Below are positions 22,201 through 32,900 of a DNA stretch of 64,000 nucleotides, in pieces. The stretch covers positions 4,960,001 through 5,024,000 of the forward strand of contig JAPNXP010000005.1 of NCBI GenBank assembly GCA_028753945.1. The letters run 5' to 3'. The stretch is from Hexactinellida sp. DTS-2022. Its lineage: Eukaryota > Porifera > Hexactinellida. Within the stretch, counting starts at the first letter, position 1, and every line of letters starts with the position of its first letter. A program made the position numbers and the translations under genes. The notes under the pieces are model-generated. The model searched no databases. It had not been told where the DNA came from and saw only the letters and a program-made list of their open reading frames with translations.

Positions 22201-23756
22201 GGTTGGGTATCTTCCATAGGTTCATCTCTGGAATCCAGAGAGAGACCTTGAGGTGATGACTTCTCTATGAGTTCGTCACTACATTCCTGAGCAATAGCGG
22301 TGTTGTTAGGGGAATCGTGTACCTGTGGAGTTAATTGTGATTCATCAGCTGGTTCATCTGGAATCACACTTAGTTGCTGAGAGCATTCCTGGGTGACAGA
22401 AGAGTTGTCAAGTAACTCACTGAATCTCTGAGCAGATTCCGGAATATCAGTCACGTTGTCACAAAGCTCGCTATTTGGTGATTCTAGATTTCGCGATGAA
22501 TCCTGATAATCTTGTGTTGGGTCGACTTTAGGGAATTCACTCAGTTGCTGACGACATTCTTGAACCTCAGAACGGTTGTCATCGAAAGGATGACTGTGAG
22601 AAGGATCAATACTATCAGCTGGGTGAGTTGGTGTGTTTTCTCCAGGAGAGTACTCGCTATTCTCTGCTGTGATACTAGTTTCTGCGCTTAGTTTCGGACT
22701 AAATTCTTGAGCATCAAGAGGGTTGTCAGCTAACTCAAGGACTTGCGAATTTATAGGGCTATCAACTGGGAAAGTTGGTGTGTTTTCTCCAGGAGAGTAC
22801 TCACTATTCTCTACTGTGATGTCAGGTTCTGCGCTTAGTTGTGGACTAAATTCCTGATTACCAATAGTGTTGTCAGTTCCCTCAAGCACCTGCGAATTTA
22901 CAGGGCTATTAGCTGAGTAATTTGGTGTATCTTCTCGAGGAGAATAGTCGCTATTCTTTGCTCTGATGTCAGGTTCTGCGCTTAGTCGCGGACTAAATTT
23001 CTGAACATCAAGAGGGTTGTCAGTTAACACAAGCATTCTAGAAGCTACAGGGCTATCAGCTGAGTAAGTTGGTGTATTTTCTCCCAGAGAGTACTCGCTA
23101 TTATCTGCTGTGATGCCAGGTTCTGCGCTTAGCTGTGGGTCAAATTCCTGATTACCAATAGTGTTGTCAGTTAACTCCAGCACCTGGGAATTTACAGGGC
23201 TATTAGTCTGATAAGTTGGTGTATCTTCTCCTTGAGAATAGTCGTTACTCTCTTCCGTGTTGTCAGGTTCTGCCTGTAATTGCGAACTCCATTCCTGAGC
23301 ATCAATAGGGTTGTCAGTTAACACAAGCTTCCTAGAAGCTACAGGGCTATTAGCCGATTTATTTTCTCCAGGAAAGTAGTCGCTATTCCCCTCGCTTAGT
23401 TCCTGACTACATTCCTGAATACCAATAGGGTTGTCAGGTAACTCGTTCGATGAATCTCCTTGTACATCAGTATCAGATTGAATTTGGGGTGTTCCCTCAT
23501 TTTCGTTGGTAGAGACCATCTCTTCTAAATCTAAACGCAACGATAAACTACTATATAAATGTACCATGGATATCTCACCAGTAAGTTTATCCTCCACAGA
23601 CTCGTCTCTGTACTCAGGCGGGGTCTCAGCTCTCTGAAATGGAAGGAAACTGGTGGTTTGCTCTGCCGCTTCCTCCGAGGACCAGGGGTTGGATGTGGAT
23701 GTGCTAGAAAAGTCGTATACGATTGGATTCGATGCAGCCTCTGCTTGCTTATCCAT
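10288..23756 (-). CDS. PRPF39: PRPF39-like U1 snRNP splicing factor with a long repeat-rich N-terminal extension
   Basis: Sixteen exons, 1254 residues, all phases closing: 22043-23756, 21637-21929, 21331-21456, 19891-19994, 19468-19635, 18797-18899, 17979-18089, 16795-16959, 16241-16411, 15973-16176, 15304-15363, 14817-15004, 12529-12627, 12308-12376, 10765-10900, 10288-10341. The HAT-repeat core is unmistakable: [71 protein letters not shown]. The C-terminus is Q/Y/N-rich as in PRPF39. The protein stabilises U1 snRNP at 5' splice sites. Exon 1 adds about 571 acidic, disordered residues with six or seven roughly 45-residue repeats ([21 protein letters not shown]). The exon 7 donor (GTTATT) is weak. 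A possible 48-nt in-frame intron (about 23524-23571) in exon 1 is unresolved. Several introns exceed 500 nt. Confidence 0.88.
12628..14816. other. 2.2-kb AT-rich intron 12 of PRPF39 with a CAA microsatellite
   Basis: The largest PRPF39 intron. It has no supported coding sequence on either strand. It contains an (AAC/CAA)n tract at about 13630-13672. Other PRPF39 introns of more than 300 nt (10342-10764, 10901-12307, 15364-15972, 16412-16794, 16960-17978, 18090-18796, 18900-19467) are similarly AT-rich; I see no genes or intact elements in them. Confidence 0.5.
13630..13672. repeat. (CAA)n microsatellite
   Basis: About eight uninterrupted aac/caa units followed by an interrupted continuation (ttacaacaacaacat). 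It lies in a PRPF39 intron. Confidence 0.85.
19649..19836. mobile_element. pogo/Tigger-like MITE, family B
   Basis: Complete TA-flanked element beginning tagtcaactccgcttaatag and ending ttaagcggagtcgactgta. Inside, the block cggtttctccgcttaatcgg is repeated near both ends. It lies in PRPF39 intron 4, with its left end 13 nt from the exon 5 acceptor. Removing it leaves an intron of about 67 nt. Confidence 0.85.
20890..21219 (+). CDS. small secreted acidic tyrosine-rich protein nested in a PRPF39 intron
   Basis: 109 codons on the strand opposite PRPF39, wholly inside its third intron (19995-21330). The N-terminus [19 protein letters not shown] is a good signal peptide with likely cleavage after ALAA. 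The mature part is strongly acidic with D/E/Y-rich runs ([20 protein letters not shown]) and no cysteines, so it has no disulfide-folded domain. AATAAA-type signals follow at about 21309. A/T-rich 5' flank without a clear TATA box. I do not recognise a family. Acidic Asp/Tyr-rich secreted proteins are often matrix- or mineral-associated, but that is only a suggestion. Signal peptide plus biased but clean frame makes it a plausible nested gene. Confidence 0.58.
   Translation: MNCKGFFAFMLFANIALAAHIYIPGDIKAIEIFTDSGEINSLSDLVIISDSDEPKTGGREDYYDQEQDYATEEPEYYPGNPDEETPDYYDDYYDSYYYDEKPNGSNENM
21497..21590. mobile_element. short inverted-repeat element, family E
   Basis: Lies in PRPF39 intron 2. It shares aaacccggcttcgc with the copy at 1010-1128 and the end agaaaaggtgtt with the copy at 25266-25376. 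Without it the intron would be about 86 nt. Confidence 0.55.
22590..23470 (-). repeat. tandem coding repeats in the PRPF39 N-terminal extension
   Basis: Six to seven imperfect copies of a unit of about 135 bp (about 45 residues) within PRPF39 exon 1. On the plus strand the recurring block is tctccaggagagtactcgct, with gttctgcgcttag nearby. In protein terms each unit carries DNP/Txxx[23 protein letters not shown] and SPVNSQVLE. Copies differ by in-frame substitutions, which suggests selection for a repeated acidic SP-rich segment. Confidence 0.8.
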
Positions 23757-23908
23757 ATCAATTGCTAATCTCCAACAATAGAGAGTTATTTCAATAAATC
23801 TATAAGGGGACTGTATTGGTAGAAATTGTATAAAACATAAATTTAACTGAAAAAATAAAGTGATAAGTATAAAAATATAGTTTTAAATGGAAGTGAGCCT
23901 CGTATATA

Positions 23909-26900
23909 TTAATACTCCGTCTTCAGTTCACCACTGATATTTGGCACCGCGATGTTAAAGTGTGCGCCGAGTTGTCTCCCCTCTTCATAGAAGCGGTCCT
24001 CTTGGACGTTAAGGAACGCCCAATTTACTCTTTCGTGTTGGCGAGTCACGAGACGCATCTCGTAGTCTGCTACGGTTATGAAGTCTGGAATTGAGTGTTT
24101 GGGCTTTAGAAAATGGCCTGCGTTTTTCTTTGTCAACTAGATACACTCATTATAATAAGAGTTCGATTTGGAGTAATATACAGTAGAATTGCATTAGTAC
24201 GAACACGGTTAATACTATTTCTGTCCCCTTCAAAGCCTATTCAATACAAATGACACCGGTTAATGCGAATTCTGGATAAGGCGAACGCATTTTCACGATC
24301 CCCTGGTGTTCGTACTAACGAGGTTCTACTGTACTCTGTATAGAGACTTACAAAGGAAATAATCCCTGTATAGTAGGTCAATAGGAAAACTGAGGTCAGA
24401 AGCGCGAATAGGAACGACACGCCCGCGAATACAACTCCGTTATACGCGGTAGAAAGGAAAGAGTAGTGTAGGCCTATAAGGTAGACCTGTAAGCAACAAG
24501 GGATTATGTCGGAGGAGATCTGAGAGAAGGAGAGCTTCTTGTTGATGAGAGGAGGCTTTGACTCGTCAGTGTCCGATTTTGGATCGAAAAAAGAGTGTAG
24601 AAATATAGGAACACTCAAGATGACTTGTGTTAGCTAGAAAAGTATGAGTGACTAATCAGTTGGTTAGTACAGTAGATGTCGGATATAAGCACACCGGTTA
24701 TAAGAACATATCGGATATAAGAACACTATGTTGGAAAACGGTTGCCATATATGATATACCGTATATAATTTACGTCGGTTATAAGAACATGCCGGTTATA
24801 ATCTTATTAAGTGCAGTTCCCGACGATGTGCTTATAACCGGCATCCACTGTTATACAGTAGGTAGGTACCATTAGTGGTATGGCACTGCTGATCAGCTGT
24901 GAGGTGGGGAAGGCGTTAGTCCGCGCAGAGACCCAGCAGTAGAGGTACCGGCACTGAGAGGGAGTGGGAGAGGCCAACACCCCGAACAGGTCGATGTCAA
25001 TCAAGGAGACAACAACCAGACACAGCGAAATAGCTAGGGAGTAGGTCTTATAAAGTATAAGTTTATGGGATTACTTATACAGGTAAACCTCCCAAAGCGG
25101 CACCCATCGGGAGAATGATTTTGTGCCGCTTCTCGGAGGTTGCCGCTTTGGGAGGTTGCTCATAAGGCTAAACTCCCAAAGCGGCACCCATCGGGAGAAT
25201 GATTTTGTGCCGCTTCTCGGAGGTTGCCGCTACTCGGAGGTGCCGCTTTGGGAGGTTTACCTGTATATGGACCACACCTTTTCAATATAATCCCCGCAAA
25301 GTGGATTTTGATGGAAAAAAATTAACTTTGATTGTCGGGAAATTGCATTAGAAAAGGTGTTGACCGATATAAGCAATTCACAGATTTATACTAAATGTGG
25401 TATAATTACCATAGCCAAAGAAGAATAGCGGTATCGAGCACTTGTTGATGAGTGCCTCCTTCTTTGGAAAGAGTATGTGTAGCAGTTGGAATAGGGAGAA
25501 AGTCAGTAGCCAACAAAACACAAACACAAACAAAACGTGTGTTAGGATGCTTATAACATAACACACACTGTCGAATGGCACTATGAATATTCCTAGGAAG
25601 TTGCTAATCTCAGCCAGCAGCAGGAAGAACAGCACATGCAGCTTGAAGAATAGCTGGGGGTCCTTGTAGCGCTCGCGTGAGACATAAACAAGCCAAGTTA
25701 TGGAGACTATAATAGATACGAGCAGCATAACAGAGCTGAGTATGAATAGAATGAACGCAGCTATATCAGGCAGGGGGAAGCAGTTAGGATGCACTACCTA
25801 CAGAAATAGAATTCGGCTATTAATGCATAGGCACTATTAGGCAGATAAGGGAGGGTGCAACTCACAGGGGGCGTGGTTCCAATAACTCCTACAACCCCCA
25901 CTCCTGTACAGCTGCACACGATTCCTGCCTTCTGGAAATCTGTAAGACAAGCGTCCGGATTCCAGGACCCATGGTATCCTGTAGTGAACTCCCAAATGGC
26001 ACACATGTGATCTTCCTATATAACATAAAGCGAAGAAATAAGCGCTAATTTCACAGTTATTAGTCAATAACTCACAGTCCCTTCTTTCGTAGCAAACGTT
26101 ATATTTAGCAAGCATTCCTGTCCATTGTCCTGGTACCCAGTTGAGAACACCCCCACATACCCGGTGCTTACGCCGCTCCTGAGCTTCCCCTCGGGCCCCA
26201 CGTGAGGCGGCAGGTAGCGGAGCAGGAATGTGGCTGTGTCGTTGAGGTACGTGAGTCCCAGCTCTGTGGATACGGACTGCAGATAGCAGCTGTAGAATAG
26301 TATCGTGGTGGAGAGGTCGGGGCTGCCGGAGAACAGGTATGGACTCTGGATAGAACTGGTCGGGTTGGGATGCAGCTCAGTCGCTAAACAAGGAAATAAA
26401 CTCGCAGAAGGGCTATGGATACAAGTACAGTCAACTCCGCTTAATAGAGTCACCTCGGGACCAGGTTGCTTTGACCCGATTAAGCGGAGAAATCTATTAA
26501 GCGAAAATATTTTAAGCCAAAATGTAATTCCGTCCTATAAATCCTGCGAATTTTGACCCGATTAAGCACTGAAATCTATTAACCGGTGGCTCTATTAAGC
26601 GGAGTTGACTGTGCTTACCGATATTCTGTAGGTAGTTAGAGATTATAAACTGCGTGCTGTTAGCATAGGGTGTATTGAGTCTGTGCGTCAGACTGTTGAG
26701 GAGATACACCAGCTGTGAGGAGACAGCTGGCTGGGCGCCGCCTAGGGTCACCCACGCGTCGGAAAAGTGCGCCTTAGTCAACAGGTCGATTCCCTGCAGA
26801 ATGCTCCCAGCCACTGAATCAAGCGCAGCGCTGCTGATAGGCAGACAGGAGAGCAGCTTCTCGGCGGCGAGGAAATACTCAACACTCAGCTCTATGAAAG

Positions 26901-29900
26901 TATAATAGAAACAGTGTATAGTGAGTATATTAGGTATACAGACTTAAGTCCCCAGCCAGATGTATATTGACCCCGTATGAGTCCGCTATTACGTCTCTGA
27001 TGAACTGTAGCTCAGACAGGTAGAGAGATACGAAGTCGGGAAAGCAGTTATAAGTTGGTACCGCCACTGGGAATACTATTCCTGGCGTGGTGTCTACAGT
27101 GGAGCAGTCTGACAGGTCTGGGTACTGCCAGTCTCCAGCTGAGCTGCACACACGAGTCCCAACTAACAAACGCAACAAAAGTAAGTACAGTAGAACCTCG
27201 TTAGTATGAATCGCCGGGTAAGACGAACAGATATTTACATAAAATCAGGTCCATACAATGGGGCTATTCAATTGGTAATACTCCGGTTAACACGAACTCT
27301 GGATAAGACGAACAAGTTTGTACCGTCCGTTGGTGTTCGTATTAATGAGGTTATACTGTATAATGTATAAAGTACATACAAGCATAAACCTTTTGATTTT
27401 TGGGGACAGAGGACCCGAGCTGTTGCGTTCGGCTCAGTCTGCGGCCAGGTGAAATTGAACTGGTACACGTGCTCACAGGGGAATAGCGAGTGCGGCCTCG
27501 TTTCGATAGGTATAACCGCTCTGTCGAACACAGGGTTGGGCAGGTGTGTCTGGTCCGTACAACGGATGATTAACACGTTAGTGTACTTGGAGTCAAGGAG
27601 CTCTGGGTTTTTGCTAATGTACAGGTAGCCAGTGGAGGGCGTGACGTCGAATATGAGGTGTTGAGTTTCGAGAGAGTATTCAATCTGGTTTGTCTCGGGC
27701 AGATCTGCGTCCACACAGTGCACCTATACAAACAATAAATAATCCTTCTTAAGTCTTAAAGTGTGGTAGAACAGTGCTCACCTGTTGCAGCACTTGATTA
27801 ATGTGATTATCCTGGGCCTCGTTTATGTACACTATAACGGTGTAGTCATCTTTAAACTCGGGCGCATTATCATTAACATCCGTAACTGTAATACTGACAG
27901 ATGCCGTATTACTCGGCAGCATAGAGTGGATATCCACATTAACAGCTGTGATCGTGAAACTGTAGCTGGTTGTCGTCTCAAAGTCAAGTGGAAAGGTTAG
28001 AATAATGTGCTAAGCAAATGTTATTATAATACAGGGTATAGTACAATCTTGTTAACATACCCCATTGCTTGTCCCAACATCAAAGGCTCCTCCGTTAGAA
28101 CTGTAGGTTATAGTGTGTCTCCTCTCGGTCTCTGCTAGCACTGCTCCCACCGTGCTCTGTACAGGAGCACTCTCCGGTACAAACAGTGCGTAGGAGCTCT
28201 GTGAAGAGTATAGGTTAATTGGGCAGTAGAACAATAGTCAGTAGAACCTCGTTAGTACAACACGGTTAATACGATATTCCGATCAATACGAACACTATTT
28301 CAGTCCCCTTTAAAGCCTTTTCGATACAAATTACACCGGTTAATACGAATTCCGGATAAGACGAACACATTTTGACGGTCCCTTGGTGTTCATACTAACG
28401 AGGTTCTACTGTATAACATAGGATAACGAGGTTCTACTGTATAGCATAGGATTACCTCATTGAATACTGGGATGTATTCGCTATCCAACAGCACCACGAC
28501 CACATAGCTAGCTATCTGCTCGTGCAGTGTGTTGCTGCACTGCTCCACCAGATGGTACGTGAGGCGGTACAAGGGCTGTAGCACCTCAATCTCCCCTGAC
28601 ACGCCCTCCATCTCAAAGGGCCAGGAGCTGTGGTTAGCCAGCAGCAGGGAGTACGAGACCGCTAGAGACAGGTCGCTCATGCAGAACTGCAGAGGCAGCT
28701 TTAGCCCGGCCGGGTATGTAATGGGGAGGTACACCAGCTTGGTGAGCTCTGAGAAGTGAATTGACTTTATAACGTCTCTCTCGTAGCGAGCTAGCAGAGG
28801 GGGTGTGGTAAGGTCTCTCCGTCTCCTGCTCACACAGCGTGTTACGTTGAGAGATATAGAGTCCTTATAGCCAGTGCTGTCTTCTATAACCAGAGTATAC
28901 TGGAAGGGGTCAGTGGTGGAGAAGTCATCTGGGTCAACAGCTGATAGCATTACTGCAGAGGGAGTAATACACTGTATTAGTTTGTGTAATAAACTCGATT
29001 GTTGTAACTAACCTTGTGGAGTTGTGTTTGTAAAGATTAAAGGAGGATTTGTGTGGTTGAGGAAGTAGAAACTAACATAATCCTGTCCCATTGTGTTAAG
29101 GTTATTATCAGAGTATGTCAAATTTATAAAAGTATTATTTCCCACACAAAATGTTGAGGACGCTGTAAGGAAGGAAGGTGGATGGTTGACAATAATATCA
29201 ACGGGAACTGTCACAGAGTCTGACGTAGTGAGTTCTATCGCTGTCACCATTACCCGAAATGTAGTCTGGTTAGTAGAGCTGAGAGGAGAAATAACGGAGA
29301 TTGTCCCGTTGAGAAGATCCACAGAGAAGAACAGGTCGCTGGAATTGTATCTGGAAAGTACAAGATAGATACAAAGTATAAATAGTATAAATACCTCCGT
29401 ACCTTATGTCACTTGTAAAGTCCTCGTCGATAGCTGTGACAGAAAACTCCAAAAGACCAAAAGCTGTATAGTTAATGGTGAGATTATAGGGGAGCCCTGT
29501 GAAATTGAGAGGAAATTCTGGCTTGTCTATTATGGTGATGTTAACATCAATAAACAGAGTATGTACTCCATCTGTAATATTTATTCGGGAGAACCGCACG
29601 GTTTGTTTTTCTACTTCCAAGTTGTATTTGAAAATAGTCTGTATTTCGAACTTTCCATCGCCTAAGACGGTAGAGTCGTTAACACAGGGAAGGAGATTGG
29701 TACTGAGGTTGAACAGTGGGTCGTTCGAAATAGCTCTGATTTGTGCACCGAAACAACTGTCATTATCTTTGCATATTATCAAGCCGCCCGGGATCTTAAA
29801 CAGTACATTAGACTCTTCTATTAGCTCCAAAGAAATACTGAATTTGTCGCATGTAGGAGGCTCATCATTGTCATCCTGTATGTCTATAGTAATCAAGTTA

Positions 29901-32900
29901 TTCGAGCCGAATTTCCTGAAACCAGGTTCCCCGTTGTTATCCAATACATCAAGAAATATGTTGATCCTCCCGCCCCCTGTCTGGGCCTTGAGCACCTCCT
30001 TATCCACCTCGCGGACAATAGTGACCAGTCCGGTTTTGTTGTCAACAGCTACGTACTCCAGATTATTGGATCGCAATGTGTCCACGAGATAGAAAATCTG
30101 ACCGAATTTCCCGCAATCCGAGTCTGTGATTGATGTTGCGATGTTGCTAGTTTGATCAATGACTATTGGGAGGCTAGTTACGGTCTGGCTCTCTGAAATT
30201 CCATAATCAAATATTGGAAATATAACAGAGGATTCAACTGGTGCAGTAAGGTTCTCAGGGACTAGATGGATTTGGAAGTCGAATGAACTGAAAAGAGTAG
30301 ATTCGAGAGTGTCCTGGCAATTGAGAGTTAAGTTGTAGACAAGCTCATCGACACAGGGAGGGGGTACTATAGCCATGATAATACAAGCAGGTCCTGACGT
30401 AGTATGAATGAAAACATTGCTACCAGAGTTCATTGGGTTAGTTGATGGGTCGATAGAGCAAGTGAATTGTGTGAATAGGGAGTTGGTATCAGCATCAGAA
30501 CAACTGAGGTTAGCGACTACCCCAGTAGTATGTGACTGCAATATTTCAAAATAAGATTGGTTATTGAAATACTCAATCCTAGGAGGATTGTCATTAGCAT
30601 CTGCCACAGTAACTGTGAAGTTTACAGGACCACTGCTCAATGGAGGGACTCCAGTGTCCGTAACTTCAATAGTGAGTATAATAGTGCGGTGATCTGGATT
30701 CTCAAAGTCGAGAGAGGTGTTGAGGGTGAGCGTACCGTTGTTTGGGTTTAGTGAGAAGGCATAAGGGTATGGCTGTACAAATGAATATATCAAACTTTCA
30801 TTATGGTCAAACTGAAACACTGAGGTACGCACTTCGGCTACCACTCCAACTGGCTGAGACTCGCTTATGGGAATTGAAGTTTGGAAGAGGAAAGGTATAA
30901 ACTCATTCACGCTGAGAACATCAATTGCTATGCTGACTGTTTGGTTGAATTCAGGGCGAGTTGGATCCAAAATAATAATTAGGAGATCATAGTTAGTGAT
31001 CGCTTCATAATCGAGATTAGTGATTGTAAGAACAAGTTGGAATGTGGTATCCAAGATGTGAATCATCCGGACACTGAAATGCGTGCTAAACGAGGCTTGG
31101 CTTAGGAGTGCCGTTATGTTAGTGAAGGAATCTCGGTCAGTGCAGAATATACTGGTTGATATGTTGACTGAGGACATTGCCTCTGGGATAGAGAACGAGT
31201 CATTGGTATTGCAAATAGGTGGGTTGTCATTAAGGTCGGTTATTGTGGCTGTCAAGTGGATAGGAGAGGGGAGGGACATGGGACCTGTTAGCAGGGCATC
31301 TTGCACTTGTATTGCTATTGCCACAATAATCTCAGACTCATAGTCAATAGTCTCATTAACAAACACATCCCCAGACAGAGTATTTATGTCTAAATAGTTG
31401 TGGTCCATTGGATTTTGGTAGAGAATAGAATAGATGTAGGAACCATTCCTGGCACAATCCGGGTCGAACAGGATGGATGATACTAGGAACACAATCGTGT
31501 TAAGGACTTCGTTCTCTTTAATAACTAAAGAAACGTTGTTTGTAGATGCCACTGGGATATTTAAGTTCTGCGAAATTATCGAGGTGTTGAAGATAATTGA
31601 GGATGATAGCGAGTTGGCCGAGCTATCATTACAGACGATTAACAGCTGATACAACAGCTGGTCATTGCATACAACTATCTGATCTAGTACAATAAAGACC
31701 CCCAGCTCTGTGTGGTTGAGTGTGAATAAGGTTGTAACGAGAGGGGGTACGGAGTCAGTGTGTATGTAGCAGGAGAACGTGTCGCCTCTGTCACCATCAG
31801 ACACGCCCACAAACGCCACCACTGTACCGACAGCAGCACCCTGTAGGACGGCGCCAGGGGAGGGGGCGGTTATCTGAGGTGAGAACTCATTGACGTTCTC
31901 AACCGTAATATTAAAGTAGGCCTTTGCCACTTCAGGTGGAGACCCTGAGTCCTGTACTAAAACTCCGAACTGGAATATAAAGTCACTCTCAAAATCAACA
32001 GGAGTCAGCTGTGTGAGCTCTCCCGAGAAGAGACCTACTTCGAATTGGCTCGTATTGCCGACAGACAGGTCTATGGGCGTGAGTGTAGAGTTGTAGACAA
32101 CTGATATCAGGGCGTATGTCAACTGGCCGAATATACCTTTATCGAGATCAGAGGCGGAAATAGTGAATAGGAGAGTGGGAGGGGCATTTTCTGTAACAGA
32201 CAAAGTCGTTGGTATATTGATAAAGACTGGGGAGTTGTCATTTATGTTAACAACTAAAACTGTGACAGTTATCGTTATGTTAAGAGGTGGGCTCCCTCTG
32301 TCTGTTATCGACACCAGTACGGTGTATGACTCTGTGGCCTCGAAGTCCAGTGCCTGAGTGGGAGCTATGGAGATGAGAGAGTGGGAGGAGTTTATGGGGA
32401 AATTGGAGAAGAGGAATAGAGTGCCGTGGTCAGAGGAGAATGTCGTGTTCAGCTCTCCATTGAGAGCGCTGTCGATGTCACTGCAGATTGTAGATAGATT
32501 CATAACTGAGAGAGACCCCTCCTCGATTGAGACTGTAACAGAGCTATATGTGCAAGTGGGCGGGTTGTCGTTAGAGTCTTGGATCATAAACGTGACGTTA
32601 AACTTAATCTCTCTCTGAGGAGAGCCACCAGGGTTGTCCTGCACTAGAATTTCGAGCAGTAGAGAGGGAGGAGACCCGAAGAAAGGATCGTCAAAATCCA
32701 CCGGGCTTATCAAGCTCAAATCGCCCTGTGCAGACAAGCTAACAAAAAGAGAGACATTCGGGAATTGACTGTTAATGGAGAAAGTGAGCTGTCCAAAATT
32801 CTGACAGTCTCCGTCGCTAACGAACTGGCTTATATTCACAAGGTAGGAGGGGGCAGTTGTTGACTCGGATAGGGGGAACTGAATCGGACTAACGGACACA

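Larger units (their letters stand above)
23909..26383 (-). other. GAIN-GPS-7TM-tail part of the adhesion GPCR (exons 16-21)
   Basis: Exon 25866-26015 encodes the GPS: CAIWEF, GSWNPDAC, and CSCTGVGVVGV, with the tryptophans and four cysteines of the fold but without the HL-T/S cleavage triad. Exon 25410-25797 gives TM1 (AAFILFILSSVMLLVSIIV), TM2 and TM3. Exon 24870-25033 gives TM4, the ECL2 CRYLYCW segment and the start of TM5. Exon 24352-24633 gives the rest of TM5, TM6 and TM7. Exon 23909-24136 is a short cytoplasmic tail of about 75 residues without PDZ ligand. Introns 24137-24351, 24634-24869 and 25034-25409 each hold MITEs. Confidence 0.85.

Noticed and set aside
25078-25265. CRISPR-like array from the repeated cggcaccc / gccgctt blocks
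   Set aside because: It is a two-armed hairpin transposon with one internal duplication, not evenly spaced repeats with unique spacers, and the genome is eukaryotic.
29499-30092. 197-codon plus-strand frame in the cadherin exon
   Set aside because: Antisense shadow of the cadherin repeats, with no independent signature.
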